From the NCBI GenBank assembly GCA_965203305.1, contig OZ241874.1:1612001-1676000 (forward strand): a DNA stretch of 64,000 nucleotides, given 5' to 3'. Made by a program: the position numbers and the translations under genes. Origin of the DNA: Bin80 sp965203305 (GTDB lineage: Bacteria; Bacteroidota; Rhodothermia; Rhodothermales; Bin80). Of the stretch, positions 18,880-27,243 are shown in pieces. The notes under the pieces are model-generated. The model did no database searches. It had not been told where the DNA came from and saw only the letters and a program-made list of their open reading frames with translations. Every line of letters starts with the position of its first letter. Position 1 is the first letter of the stretch.

Positions 18880-19356
18880 AAATATTTCAACCCTAAGATT
18901 TAAGGAAAAGGGTTCAAATTCTGATACTTTTTAAGATAATATGAGAGAAAATACTTGATAATTGAAGTTTTTCTCTAAAAAAATCGTACTTTTTACGGCA
19001 TGATTTTTCAGATGCCTGCCCATGTAACTCCCTAAATTATTAAGGATAATTCGACATTTTTCCGTTATTTCTTATATATTTGGATCAAATAACCTTAATT
19101 ATTACGGTTTTTGAAGCCCCCCAAAAAACTAGGGGGTAACTTCAGTTATATGCCGTCTGATAGTGAGATTTTCTGTACACAGGAATTCCTATCCTCAAAT
19201 GCCACCAGTGCCTGCTTCGCATATGGAGAGTTCAGGTCAGAACGGGAATTTGTATTTTCATACTGTACCCTTCTCGTTTTATAGCCATCTCTATTTCTTG
19301 CGAATGGGCAGAAAAAGTAGGGTTTTCGCGTAAGATGCCGCTAAAAATCTTTTCAG
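18880..19356. other. A+T-rich spacer between two LRR genes
   Basis: These 477 bases have markedly lower G+C than their surroundings. A short inverted repeat (CCCCCC ... GGGGG around 19117-19136) could form a hairpin but lacks a following T-run. The two TTAATTATTA-like segments at about 19034 and 19092 face each other as imperfect inverted repeats. The low G+C suggests imported DNA or promoter sequence for the LRR gene at 19357. Confidence 0.4.
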
Positions 19357-20787
19357 ATGAAAGACATAAAAGTACAGTCCACATATAAGGCACTGACTGT
19401 ACTGTACACTTCGACAAACGGGGAGCAGTGGGAGGACAATTCCGGTTGGAATATGGGCGTAGCTCCCAAGAACATGGAAGGTTTCAACAGTTGGTATGGC
19501 CTAACTGTGTTCAGTGGAGATTTGGTTGCGATTGATCTGGAATACAATAATCTTCTTGGGGCACTCCCCCCTGAACTCGGTAGCCTGTCAAGTCTAGAAA
19601 GGCTAGATTTATCTGGTAATAAGATTGCGGGTGGGATTCCCCCTGAGATTAGCAGTCTGTTGAGTCTTGAAATGCTGGACTTGTCTGAAAACAAACTTTT
19701 GGGCGGGATTCCTTCTGAATTTGGAGGCTTGTCCAGTCTGGGAAGTCTGAATCTGTCGGAGAACAGGCTTACGGGCGAGATTCCGGTTGAGCTTGGCAGG
19801 CTTTCAAGTTTAAGAACACTTGATTTGTCTTACAACAAACTCACGGGTGAAATTCCGCATGAACTGGGCAACCTTTCAAGTCTGGAAACGATGTGGTTGT
19901 TCAGCAATAAATTTACGGGGGTTTCTGGTGGTCTCGGTAATCTATCAGATCTGGAAATACTGGACTTGTCTGAGAATAGACTCGCGGGCGGGATTCCTTC
20001 TGAATTTGGAGGCTTGTCCAGTCTGGGAAGTCTGAATCTGTCGGAGAACAGGCTTACAGGCGAGATTCCGGTTGAGCTTGGCAGGCTTTCAAGTTTAAGA
20101 ACACTTGATTTGTCTTACAACAAACTCACGGGTGAAATTCCGCATGAACTGGGCAACCTTTCAAGTCTGGAAACGATGTGGTTGTCCAGCAATAAATTTA
20201 CGGGGGTTTCTGGTGGTCTCGGTAATCTATCAGATCTGGAAATACTGGACTTGTCTGAGAATAGACTCGCGGGCGGGATTCCTTCTGAATTTGGAGGCTT
20301 GTCCAGTCTGGGAAGTCTGAATCTGTCGGAGAACAGGCTTACGGGCGAGATTCCGGTTGAGCTTGGCAGGCTTTCAGGTTTAAGAACACTTGATTTGTCT
20401 TACAACAAACTCACGGGTGAAATTCCGCATGAACTGGGCAACCTTTCAAGTCTGGAAACGATGTGGTTGTCCAACAATAAATTTACGGGGGTTTCTGGTG
20501 GTCTCGGTAATCTATCAGATCTGGAAATACTGGATTTGTCTGAGAACAGACTCGCGGGCGGGATTCCTTCTGAATTTGGAGGCTTGTCCAGTCTGGGAAG
20601 TCTGAATCTGTCGGGGAACAGGCTTACGGGCGAGATTCCGGTTGAGCTTGGCAGGCTTTCAGGTTTAAGAACACTTGACTTGTCTTACAACAAACTTACG
20701 GTTGAAATTCCGCATGAACTGGGTAATCTGCCAGATCTGGAAATACTGGATTTGTCTGAGAACAGACTTGCGGGAGATCCCTATTAA
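19357..20787 (+). CDS. Leucine-rich-repeat protein made of near-identical 95-residue units
   Basis: The 476-residue protein has an N-terminal cap (LTVLYTSTNGEQWEDNSGWN) and then plant-type LRRs of consensus LxxLxxLdLsxNxLtGxIPxELG. No signal peptide or membrane helix is visible, so it may be cytoplasmic or use a non-classical route. From residue 109 the LRRs occur in blocks of four (24+24+24+23 residues) repeated almost perfectly. The end looks frameshifted: after ENRLAG the frame closes with DPY at 20787, whereas the +1 frame continues EIPIKLTG, so the natural C-terminus was probably longer. The binding partner is unknown; LRRs of this type normally mediate protein contacts. Confidence 0.85.
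   Translation: MKDIKVQSTYKALTVLYTSTNGEQWEDNSGWNMGVAPKNMEGFNSWYGLTVFSGDLVAIDLEYNNLLGALPPELGSLSSLERLDLSGNKIAGGIPPEISSLLSLEMLDLSENKLLGGIPSEFGGLSSLGSLNLSENRLTGEIPVELGRLSSLRTLDLSYNKLTGEIPHELGNLSSLETMWLFSNKFTGVSGGLGNLSDLEILDLSENRLAGGIPSEFGGLSSLGSLNLSENRLTGEIPVELGRLSSLRTLDLSYNKLTGEIPHELGNLSSLETMWLSSNKFTGVSGGLGNLSDLEILDLSENRLAGGIPSEFGGLSSLGSLNLSENRLTGEIPVELGRLSGLRTLDLSYNKLTGEIPHELGNLSSLETMWLSNNKFTGVSGGLGNLSDLEILDLSENRLAGGIPSEFGGLSSLGSLNLSGNRLTGEIPVELGRLSGLRTLDLSYNKLTVEIPHELGNLPDLEILDLSENRLAGDPY
19681..20751 (+). repeat. 285-bp coding tandem repeat (3.75 copies)
   Basis: Units start at 19681, 19966, 20251 and 20536, exactly 285 bp apart, and differ by only a few bases. The fourth unit lacks 69 bp (one 23-residue LRR, the ETMWLSSNKFTG segment), and the next partial unit begins at 20752. 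The period keeps the reading frame, so copy-number change adds or removes 95 residues without breaking the gene. Confidence 0.95.
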
Positions 20788-21348
20788 ACTCACTGGCTGT
20801 TCGGACGGATACCCTATAAAGGCACAACATATAGCAACAGGGCAACGATCTACTCACGGGCAAGAGAACGGTATCTCAAACTCATGCAGAGTAGCTTTAT
20901 CCCCTTATTCGGACAGCGCACATACACCGGGTGAGAAGACAGGGAGCCGTTCTGCTTCCGTAACCGGGTTCAGGGCAGGGGCCTGTTCCAGAAAGGGAAC
21001 ATCCTGCGCAATGAGTGTACAGGCGGGTCCACCGTATATGCGTCAAATCCTGAATCAATCCGCTGAAATGACGTAGCAGGGACCAGCGAAGATGCTACCT
21101 CGTCTCGCCAGCTTCTCAGAGGGGCTGATCCAAGTCCCAGTGTGTGCGTAGATGATTGCATGTTTCTATTCGTTGAGTGGGCAGACAGAAAGGGATGACT
21201 CCCTGGATGTCTGCAGTTTTAGTCAAATGAAAAACAACCTAAAACTGCACCATGCCTGTATACGACCAGTACGGGAAGTACTCGGGAAACAAAGTAAAGC
21301 CTGGGGCACTGGGATATGTAGCGGATTGTATGAATCGGAAGATTACAA
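20788..21348. other. Unassigned stretch upstream of an AAA+ ATPase gene
   Basis: No gene can be supported in these 561 bases. One frame reads GRIPYKGTTYSNRATIYSRA and continues open to a TGA near 20931, which may be the remains of a longer LRR or other protein. A 43-residue frame (MPVYDQYGKYSGNKVKPG..., about 21251-21382) overlaps the next start and is unrecognised. No terminal repeat of the AAA+ element type is visible here. Confidence 0.35.
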
Positions 21349-22524
21349 ATGGGAAAAAAGAAAGAGACAAGACAGTGGATTGACGAGCTTGACAGGGGGC
21401 CTGCGAAGTATTTTCACGGGCGAAAGGAGGAGTTGCGGGAGTGGAGGAAAAGGCTGGAGCATGCGACAGTCCAGAACAGCGGGACCATCTTCGTGATCCA
21501 GGCACCACCCGGGGCGGGAAAAACCGCCTTGGTGGAAGAGTGCAAAAAACTTGCCGACAAGGACAAATGGCAGACCCTGAAGATCTCGGAGATGGCCTTG
21601 TGGAATTCAAACGAATTACGAAAACTTTTGGGACGAAAGCCTGATGAAAGGGTTACGGGCAGGGAACAAAAAGCAGGTCCTGAGTCGCATCTCGTGGGCA
21701 CAACAGGGCGGATGATTACCGTGGACAGCTTTCCCTCCACGCCACTGGATATACTCCGAGAGGGGGAGTCTCCTCTGTTGCTCATTCTGGATGAAGCACA
21801 GGATATGGCGGATGCTCTGGACTTGCCTGTACAGGACAGGCAGAACGTAAAGAGACTGCTCAAGGAAATCCATAACGGGGAGATGGGCCGACCGCTCATT
21901 CTCCTTGCGGCAGGCTTGGGGATGACCTCCATGGTATTCAAGTCTCTGGGTGCATCCAGGATTGATGGAAAGTCGCTGGTAGAGCTAGGCAGGATGAAGC
22001 GGGAGGAGGAGCGGGCTGTGTTCGTGGACTGGTTTGAGAAAGAGTTCGAGATCAAGGAAGGATACGACCCCTGGATTGACGGAATCCTGGAGGAGACGCA
22101 AGGGTGGCCTCACCACATCACATCTTATATCAGGGCATGCATAGATCATATAAAACAGCATAGTCGCACCCTGACGGAGAAGAGTCGGCTGTCCATGATG
22201 GAAACAGGAAGAGAGTTGCGGGAAGCATATTACAGAAAAAGGGCGGAGGGGCTTGCACCTGAACATTATGGAAGTCTAACGAAAACATTGCGGAAAAATC
22301 CCTCCCCGAAAGGATTGACCCAAATACAGATTATAAAGGCATTGGCCGCAGAGTACGGGCAGGCGGAGTCGGAAAAATTTTTCTATGATGCACTGGACAG
22401 AGGGGTACTGCATGAGCAGGCGGGGTTTTACACCATTCCGATCTCCTCCCTGTTTACTTGGCTGGAAAAGAATGCACGGAGCATGGTGAACATGGCACCA
22501 CCCGAGAGGGATAATTTCCTGTAA
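21349..22524 (+). CDS. AAA+ ATPase paralogue (copy E0), 3' end interrupted by an element
   Basis: The 391-residue P-loop ATPase has Walker A APPGAGKTAL (about residues 52-61), Walker B LLLILDEAQD (about 143-152), a sensor-like LILLAAGLGMTSM segment and a C-terminal winged-helix-like part ending TIPISSLFTWL. It shares the N-terminal GPAKYFHGRKEEL box with the paralogues at 22643, 27244 and 40868. The last residues (NFL) come from the end of the inserted element. Joining position 22513 to 24055 restores ERDRDAGMSTER, similar to the conserved family end DRDTDMGMER. The family resembles AAA_16/TniB-like ATPases in layout, but its function is unknown. Confidence 0.85.
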   Translation: MGKKKETRQWIDELDRGPAKYFHGRKEELREWRKRLEHATVQNSGTIFVIQAPPGAGKTALVEECKKLADKDKWQTLKISEMALWNSNELRKLLGRKPDERVTGREQKAGPESHLVGTTGRMITVDSFPSTPLDILREGESPLLLILDEAQDMADALDLPVQDRQNVKRLLKEIHNGEMGRPLILLAAGLGMTSMVFKSLGASRIDGKSLVELGRMKREEERAVFVDWFEKEFEIKEGYDPWIDGILEETQGWPHHITSYIRACIDHIKQHSRTLTEKSRLSMMETGRELREAYYRKRAEGLAPEHYGSLTKTLRKNPSPKGLTQIQIIKALAAEYGQAESEKFFYDALDRGVLHEQAGFYTIPISSLFTWLEKNARSMVNMAPPERDNFL

Positions 22525-24045
22525 AGGGAACCTGAAGCAGTGTCTGGGTGTCCAAGCCTAAAAGTTCTGCCAACGCTCTCCTGTCACCACCATGTTCCGT
22601 ACAAAACTTCCCGACTAGGACAAACCACTTCTGGAAGAAACGATGAGCAAGATTAAAGGCTTTCGAGACAGAGGGGCGGCTAAACACTTTCGCGGACGCG
22701 AAACGATTCTTTCGGAGTTCCAGGGGGCACTGAGGGAGTCCGTGGAATCCAAGAGCGGAAGCATACTCCTGATCCAGGGGCCTCCCGGTGTGGGGAAAAC
22801 CGCATTGCTGTCAAAGTGCTGGGAACTGGCAGAGGAAGAAAAATGGGAGGTGGCCCAGATCATCCCGAGGGACCTGTGGGACCCAGACCGCTTGCGAAAA
22901 ACACTTGAGATCGGCCCCGAAATCAGGGTTACAGGTGGGGAAGGTGAAGCAGGGATAAAGAAATTTTTGGTTGCGAAGGGCAAAGCAGAAGTCACGGTGG
23001 ATCACCACCCCCGCACACCACAAGACATACTCAAGATAGGCGACACCCCCCTTCTGTTGATTCTTGACGAGGCCCAGCATTTGGGCGAAGACAGCAGGAT
23101 AACGGGAGGGTACAAAGATGATGTCCGAGATCTCCTGAATCAGATTCACAATGGCAATCTGGGAAAACCCGTCATCCTGTTAGCTGGCGGATTAGGCACG
23201 ACAGACAGGGCATTGAACAGTCTGGGAATCTCTCGTGCCTCCTTCGGATCCATCACGAACCTGGATCCACTGGAAGAAGAGCAGGAGCGGACGGTGATCA
23301 GAGAATGGCTTAGAGAAGAGGGGGAGGCGAAGGGAGACACGACGGATTGGGTGGATGCGGTTGCCAAAGAGACCTACAGGTGGCCCCAGCACATTATCGC
23401 ATACACGGTGCCAGCCACAGCCCATCTCAGAGAAAACGGTGGGGAGATGACAAAGGATGGGTTGCTGTCTGTCCTGGAGCAGGGGCGTAAACATCGCAGA
23501 GAATACTATGTAGGGCGGATGTCGGAATTTGTTTCTGAAGAAAGAACCAGTTTTGCTCAGATCATAGGAGGTGTTCCCAAAGACGCGAGGCTAACAAAGA
23601 CAGAGATTCTTGCGCATCTCACAAGAGAGTATGGGGAGGAGAGAGCAAAGGAGCTGTTTTTTCTGTCTGTGAAGAAGGGGGTGTTTTACTACAGTGAGGA
23701 AGGGAACTACTCTGTCCCGATCCCGTCCATGTGGGACTGGCTGTTAGAGAATTATCTTCCGAAAGAGATTCAGGAGCAACAACCGGAGTCCAAAGACCAG
23801 TCTGAGCCGGAACAGGTGCCAGAGTCGGATCTCGATTAAGGAGCCGGGAAACCATGCTCTAGACAGTCCCTCCTTGGAAAAAGAGGAGGGAAAAGAACCC
23901 ACGCCACCCAAATCGGAGAAAGGCAGTCCTGGTCAGGAACCTCCACAGGGCAGAGACCCTTCCGACAGTGATCGGGACACAGACATGGGGATAGAGAGAT
24001 AACACTCCCTCCCCGCATTCCTGTGGATTTTGCTGGATAATTCCC
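22514..24045 (+). mobile_element. AAA+ ATPase element copy E1 inserted in copy E0
   Basis: The right end (24016-24045) reads outward-in GGGAATTATCCAGC then AAAATCCACAGG, matching the inverted ends of the copies at 27214-28741 and 40837-42113. The left end is eroded (ATTTCCTGTAAAGG at 22514). The 9-mer AGAGGGATA occurs at 22505-22513 and again at 24046-24054, directly outside both ends, as a target duplication would. The only gene inside is an AAA+ ATPase. No transposase, resolvase or RNA gene is visible. Confidence 0.72.
22643..23839 (+). CDS. AAA+ ATPase of element E1
   Basis: The 398-residue protein starts MSKIKGFRDRGAAKHFRGRE, the family N-terminus. Walker A is GPPGVGKTAL (about 52-61), Walker B is LLLILDEAQH (about 134-143), the sensor region is VILLAGGLGTTDRA, and the C-terminal winged-helix part ends VPIPSMWDWL. 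Compared with the 27244 copy, a one-base shift just before the stop at 23839 removes a hydrophilic tail. The tail is still readable in the +1 frame (GNHALDSPSLEKEEGKEP ... DRDTDMGIER) to a TAA at 24002. The core is intact. It is probably an ATP-driven protein of its mobile element, though whether it helps transposition or is cargo cannot be told from sequence. Confidence 0.85.
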   Translation: MSKIKGFRDRGAAKHFRGRETILSEFQGALRESVESKSGSILLIQGPPGVGKTALLSKCWELAEEEKWEVAQIIPRDLWDPDRLRKTLEIGPEIRVTGGEGEAGIKKFLVAKGKAEVTVDHHPRTPQDILKIGDTPLLLILDEAQHLGEDSRITGGYKDDVRDLLNQIHNGNLGKPVILLAGGLGTTDRALNSLGISRASFGSITNLDPLEEEQERTVIREWLREEGEAKGDTTDWVDAVAKETYRWPQHIIAYTVPATAHLRENGGEMTKDGLLSVLEQGRKHRREYYVGRMSEFVSEERTSFAQIIGGVPKDARLTKTEILAHLTREYGEERAKELFFLSVKKGVFYYSEEGNYSVPIPSMWDWLLENYLPKEIQEQQPESKDQSEPEQVPESDLD

Positions 24046-24152
24046 AGAGGGATAGGGATGCAGGGATGAGTACAGAGAGAAAGGGAGTTATCAAGGAACC
24101 TGTAATCAGCATAGAATGGGATCGCCACCGCCAACATGCCGGCCGACCTTGA
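24046..24152 (+). pseudogene. Displaced 3' end of AAA+ copy E0
   Basis: Directly after the second AGAGGGATA the sequence continues, in the frame of the gene at 21349, as RDAGMSTERKGVIKEPVISI and further to a TGA at 24150-24152. The start of this tail resembles the C-terminal DRDTDMGMER of the sister proteins. It is therefore read as the severed C-terminus of copy E0. The following 239 bases up to the glnS stop hold nothing I recognise; an open segment there reads IEVCIWALMKGGIPRSTIRY, unassigned. Confidence 0.65.
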
Positions 24153-24391
24153 AAACCGTGGCGAACTCACACATAGAGGTCTGCATCTGGGCCTTATGAA
24201 GGGAGGAATACCCAGAAGCACCATACGGTATATGTTGATGGATTGATGTTGGCATGAAGAGGTTCTGGCAAAATCCCCTCATATCCGTCTCGTCATGCAT
24301 GCCAGCATTCTCAGAGCAATCACTGCCCCTATCAGGAGATGTCTGCGGAAAGTCCGCATGCGATTCAGCGAAGCATGCCGATTGCCAAGTG

Positions 24392-26659
24392 TCAGGAAGC
24401 TCTTCGTCCAAGTTCCTCCAAAACCAGTTCCTGCACTTGTTTTGGGTTTGCGTTACCATGGACACGCCTCATGACCTGTCCTACAAAAAAGCCAAGCAGT
24501 CCAATTTTCCCTGCTATATAAGCATCAACACGATCTTCATGCCTGTGAAGGATATCCGAGATGATCTCTTTCAGGGTGTCCGGGTCACTGACAGTTGATT
24601 CCTGTATGCGGGCCAGAATTTGGGCGGGATGTTCGTTTGTATCAAACATGAGCTTTAATACCGTACGAATTTCGTGGGCACTTCCAGTTTCATTGTCGGC
24701 AAGTTGAATCAACTCTGCGAACTTGTTGGGTCCAAACGGCAGGCTTGAGAGAGGCTGATCCCTCAGGGCAGGCAAAAGATGATTTGCCATCCAGTTTCCA
24801 ACGGATACTGGCGGAGCCGAAGCCGATGCAGCCTCAAAAAATTCGGGAGCCCCCTTTATTCCGTAAATAGCCAGGCCGGTCGCAACACTCAGTTTGCTTC
24901 GATGGAGCCACTGCTCTTCATCCAGTGTTAGGGGGCGTTGATCCTGCCTGTTTTCTTGTTTATCAGTCCCACTAGTGGATTCCTTTTGCTTGTTGTCTTT
25001 AGACTCTTTGATTGAAGAATCTCGGAGCGGAACAATACAATTGAATACAGTGGGAGATTGATCTATGGATTCAGGATCGCGCCAGTAAAATCCGAGCCGC
25101 ACGAACTGGTATCTCTGATCAGTTGGATCATCTGCTATACTCGGTTCAATCCTTGCGTGTTGATATGTAACCAAAGAGCGAGGATTAAGACTGTTCCATA
25201 ATTCCCCATCTGTGGATGGCTCGGTCAGTAATCGGTCATATACCCGGACAGTAACGGGGAGAGATTGCGTGGCATCAACCCAGTGAATTGTCCCCTGAGG
25301 CTTGATCGGAGAGGCATCTGTTCCACTCCTTGTGCCGTCAATCCACTCGCAATGCAGACGAGTCACATGTCCCTCTGCATTCTTCTCTACACGAGCACAA
25401 CGGATCATGTATGCGTGTCTCAACCGTACAATTCCGCCGGGCGTTAGTCTTCGGAATCCTTTTGGCGGGTTCTCGGAAAAGTCACTTCGCTCAATCAGCA
25501 ATTCTCTGGAAAAGGGAATATCCCGTGTACCTTCACGGGGAATATCATGCGGCCAGTAGGGGGCAGACAGAGATTCTACGCGGCCTTCCGGCCAATTCGT
25601 CAGTGTGACAGGCAGAGGATCCTGCACACAGTGAATACGAGGAGCATGATGATTCAGATCTTCCCGGATAAAGTGATCCAGGAGTGCAGGGTCATGTGTG
25701 CTGTCCACTCTTGTTGTGCCAACCGAATTACAGAATGTTCGAATTGCTCCGGGCCGCACTCCACGTCTCCGGAGTCCAGCCAGGGTAGGCATACGCGGAT
25801 CGCTCCAGCCATCTACTACGTTCTCCTGCACAAGGCTCAGGAGCTTGCGCTTTGAAGTGACATAATAGTCCAGATTCAATCTGGCAAATTCATACTGTCG
25901 GGGTCGAGGATCAATCTCAAGAGCATCCAGATACCAGTCGTACAAAATACGATTCGTTGAAAATTCCAGGGTGCAGATAGAGTGTGTGACACCCTCAATT
26001 GCGTCGGACTGTCCGTGTGCCCAGTCATAGAATGGATAGATACACCATGCATCACCCCTGCGATAATGCGTAGCATGACGGATACGATACATCAGAGGGT
26101 CCCGCATCTTCATGTTCGGATGCGACATATCAATCTTTGCACGAAGTACCCGGACTCCATCTTCAAAATCGCCGGAGCGCATTGCATGAAAAATCTCCAG
26201 ATTTTCCTCTGGCGGCCTGTCACGGTAATCACTGTGAACCCCGGGCGCAGTAACGCTTCCTCTCATCTCCCGAATGATATTTTCAGGGGAATCATCTACA
26301 TAGGCCAGTCCTTTTTTGATCAGTTTGCAGGCCCACTCAAACAGCGTTTCAAAGTAATCGGAAGCATAGTATTCATGCTCCCCCCAGTCAAACCCAAGCC
26401 ATTTCAGATCACGCTTGATAGCATCCACATATTTCTGATCTTCTGTCTCGGGATTTGTATCATCAAAGCGCAGATGGCAGCGTCCGCCATACTCCGCTAC
26501 GATGCCAAAATTCAGCGTACTGCTCTTTGCATGCCCAATATGCGGAAATCCGTTGGGTTCTGGAGGGAATCGCACGACAACCTTTTGACATGTTCCCGCA
26601 GCAATATCTTTGTTGATGATCGTACGGATAAAATCATTTTCGGACGATAATCGTGTCAT
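24392..26659 (-). CDS. glnS: Glutaminyl-tRNA synthetase with C-terminal GatB/YqeY-like domain
   Basis: The 755-residue class I synthetase has the start region NDFIRTIINKDIAAGTCQKV, HIGH at residues 40-43 (PPEPNGFPHIGHAKS) and a KMSKS-equivalent VTSKRKL near residue 268. The beta-barrel anticodon domains follow, then a low-complexity linker near 570 (ESKDNKQKESTSGTDKQ). The last 160 residues resemble the GatB/YqeY tail (NKFAELIQLADNETGSAHEI ... ISDILHRHEDRVDAYIAGK), an appendage known in several Bacteroidota and Deinococcus enzymes that can aid tRNA binding. The ATG at 26659 is preferred; a GTG at 26695 adds 12 residues. It lies 41 bp after the biotin-carrier gene on the same strand. Confidence 0.95.
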   Translation of the reverse strand: MTRLSSENDFIRTIINKDIAAGTCQKVVVRFPPEPNGFPHIGHAKSSTLNFGIVAEYGGRCHLRFDDTNPETEDQKYVDAIKRDLKWLGFDWGEHEYYASDYFETLFEWACKLIKKGLAYVDDSPENIIREMRGSVTAPGVHSDYRDRPPEENLEIFHAMRSGDFEDGVRVLRAKIDMSHPNMKMRDPLMYRIRHATHYRRGDAWCIYPFYDWAHGQSDAIEGVTHSICTLEFSTNRILYDWYLDALEIDPRPRQYEFARLNLDYYVTSKRKLLSLVQENVVDGWSDPRMPTLAGLRRRGVRPGAIRTFCNSVGTTRVDSTHDPALLDHFIREDLNHHAPRIHCVQDPLPVTLTNWPEGRVESLSAPYWPHDIPREGTRDIPFSRELLIERSDFSENPPKGFRRLTPGGIVRLRHAYMIRCARVEKNAEGHVTRLHCEWIDGTRSGTDASPIKPQGTIHWVDATQSLPVTVRVYDRLLTEPSTDGELWNSLNPRSLVTYQHARIEPSIADDPTDQRYQFVRLGFYWRDPESIDQSPTVFNCIVPLRDSSIKESKDNKQKESTSGTDKQENRQDQRPLTLDEEQWLHRSKLSVATGLAIYGIKGAPEFFEAASASAPPVSVGNWMANHLLPALRDQPLSSLPFGPNKFAELIQLADNETGSAHEIRTVLKLMFDTNEHPAQILARIQESTVSDPDTLKEIISDILHRHEDRVDAYIAGKIGLLGFFVGQVMRRVHGNANPKQVQELVLEELGRRAS

Positions 26660-26700
26660 GTTCAAATGTGTAGCATGGGTGTCAATGCCAGACACGCTGA

Positions 26701-27195
26701 TTATTCAAACTCCATGAGGAGTGTGTCAAGTGTGACGACATCCTTTTCCTGAATGTATACATGTTTTACGTGGCCTGTACAGGGAGACCGCAATTCATTT
26801 TCCATCTTCATTGCTTCCAGCACAACGAGCCCATCTCCTTTGCTGACAGGATCTCTTGTCTGGACCATAATTTTCATAATCAGTCCGGGCATGGGAGCGC
26901 GCAACTCACTGACTGTCCGATGATCTCCAGTTTGCTGTCCATAGCGAAGGATCAATTCGGAGCGTTCACTGATAGTCCTGGACTTGACCGTTTCCCCATT
27001 GATCGTCAGCAAGTTGTCTGGACCGTCTCCCACATGAATCAGATGGCTTTGACCATTGAGCAGCAGGCTGTAAACATGTGGTCGCAACTCTGCGAGAGAT
27101 ACATCAGAATTTTCACCGGAAACAGACAGTTGATCTTCTAAGAGGCAGACCCGAATCCGTTCGCCTCCAACATCAACAAGAATATGTTTTTCCAT
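26701..27195 (-). CDS. Biotin carboxyl carrier protein (acyl-CoA carboxylase subunit)
   Basis: The 164-residue protein ends in a biotinyl domain with the EAMKMEN motif (lysine is the biotin site), preceded by APMPGLIMKIMVQ. The N-terminal half (EKHILVDVGGERIRVCLLED) resembles the carrier subunits of propionyl/acetyl-CoA carboxylases. It carries CO2 on biotin between the carboxylase and carboxyltransferase subunits, which are not in this window. Upstream in-frame codons beyond 27195 fall in the end of a mobile element and are discarded. The mobile element at 27214 sits only 18 bp from the start codon and must have displaced or replaced the original promoter. Confidence 0.9.
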   Translation of the reverse strand: MEKHILVDVGGERIRVCLLEDQLSVSGENSDVSLAELRPHVYSLLLNGQSHLIHVGDGPDNLLTINGETVKSRTISERSELILRYGQQTGDHRTVSELRAPMPGLIMKIMVQTRDPVSKGDGLVVLEAMKMENELRSPCTGHVKHVYIQEKDVVTLDTLLMEFE

Positions 27196-27243
27196 CACCA
27201 GACAGAAATAAAAGGAATTATCCAGGAAAATTCGCAAGAGAGG

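Noticed and set aside
19681..20751. Regular repeats that might suggest a CRISPR array
   Set aside because: The period is 285 bp, fully coding and made of LRRs; no spacers and no cas genes.
24254..24598. Plus-strand frame overlapping the glnS 3' end
   Set aside because: It mostly lies antisense to the conserved GatB/YqeY-like tail of GlnRS and shows no protein features.
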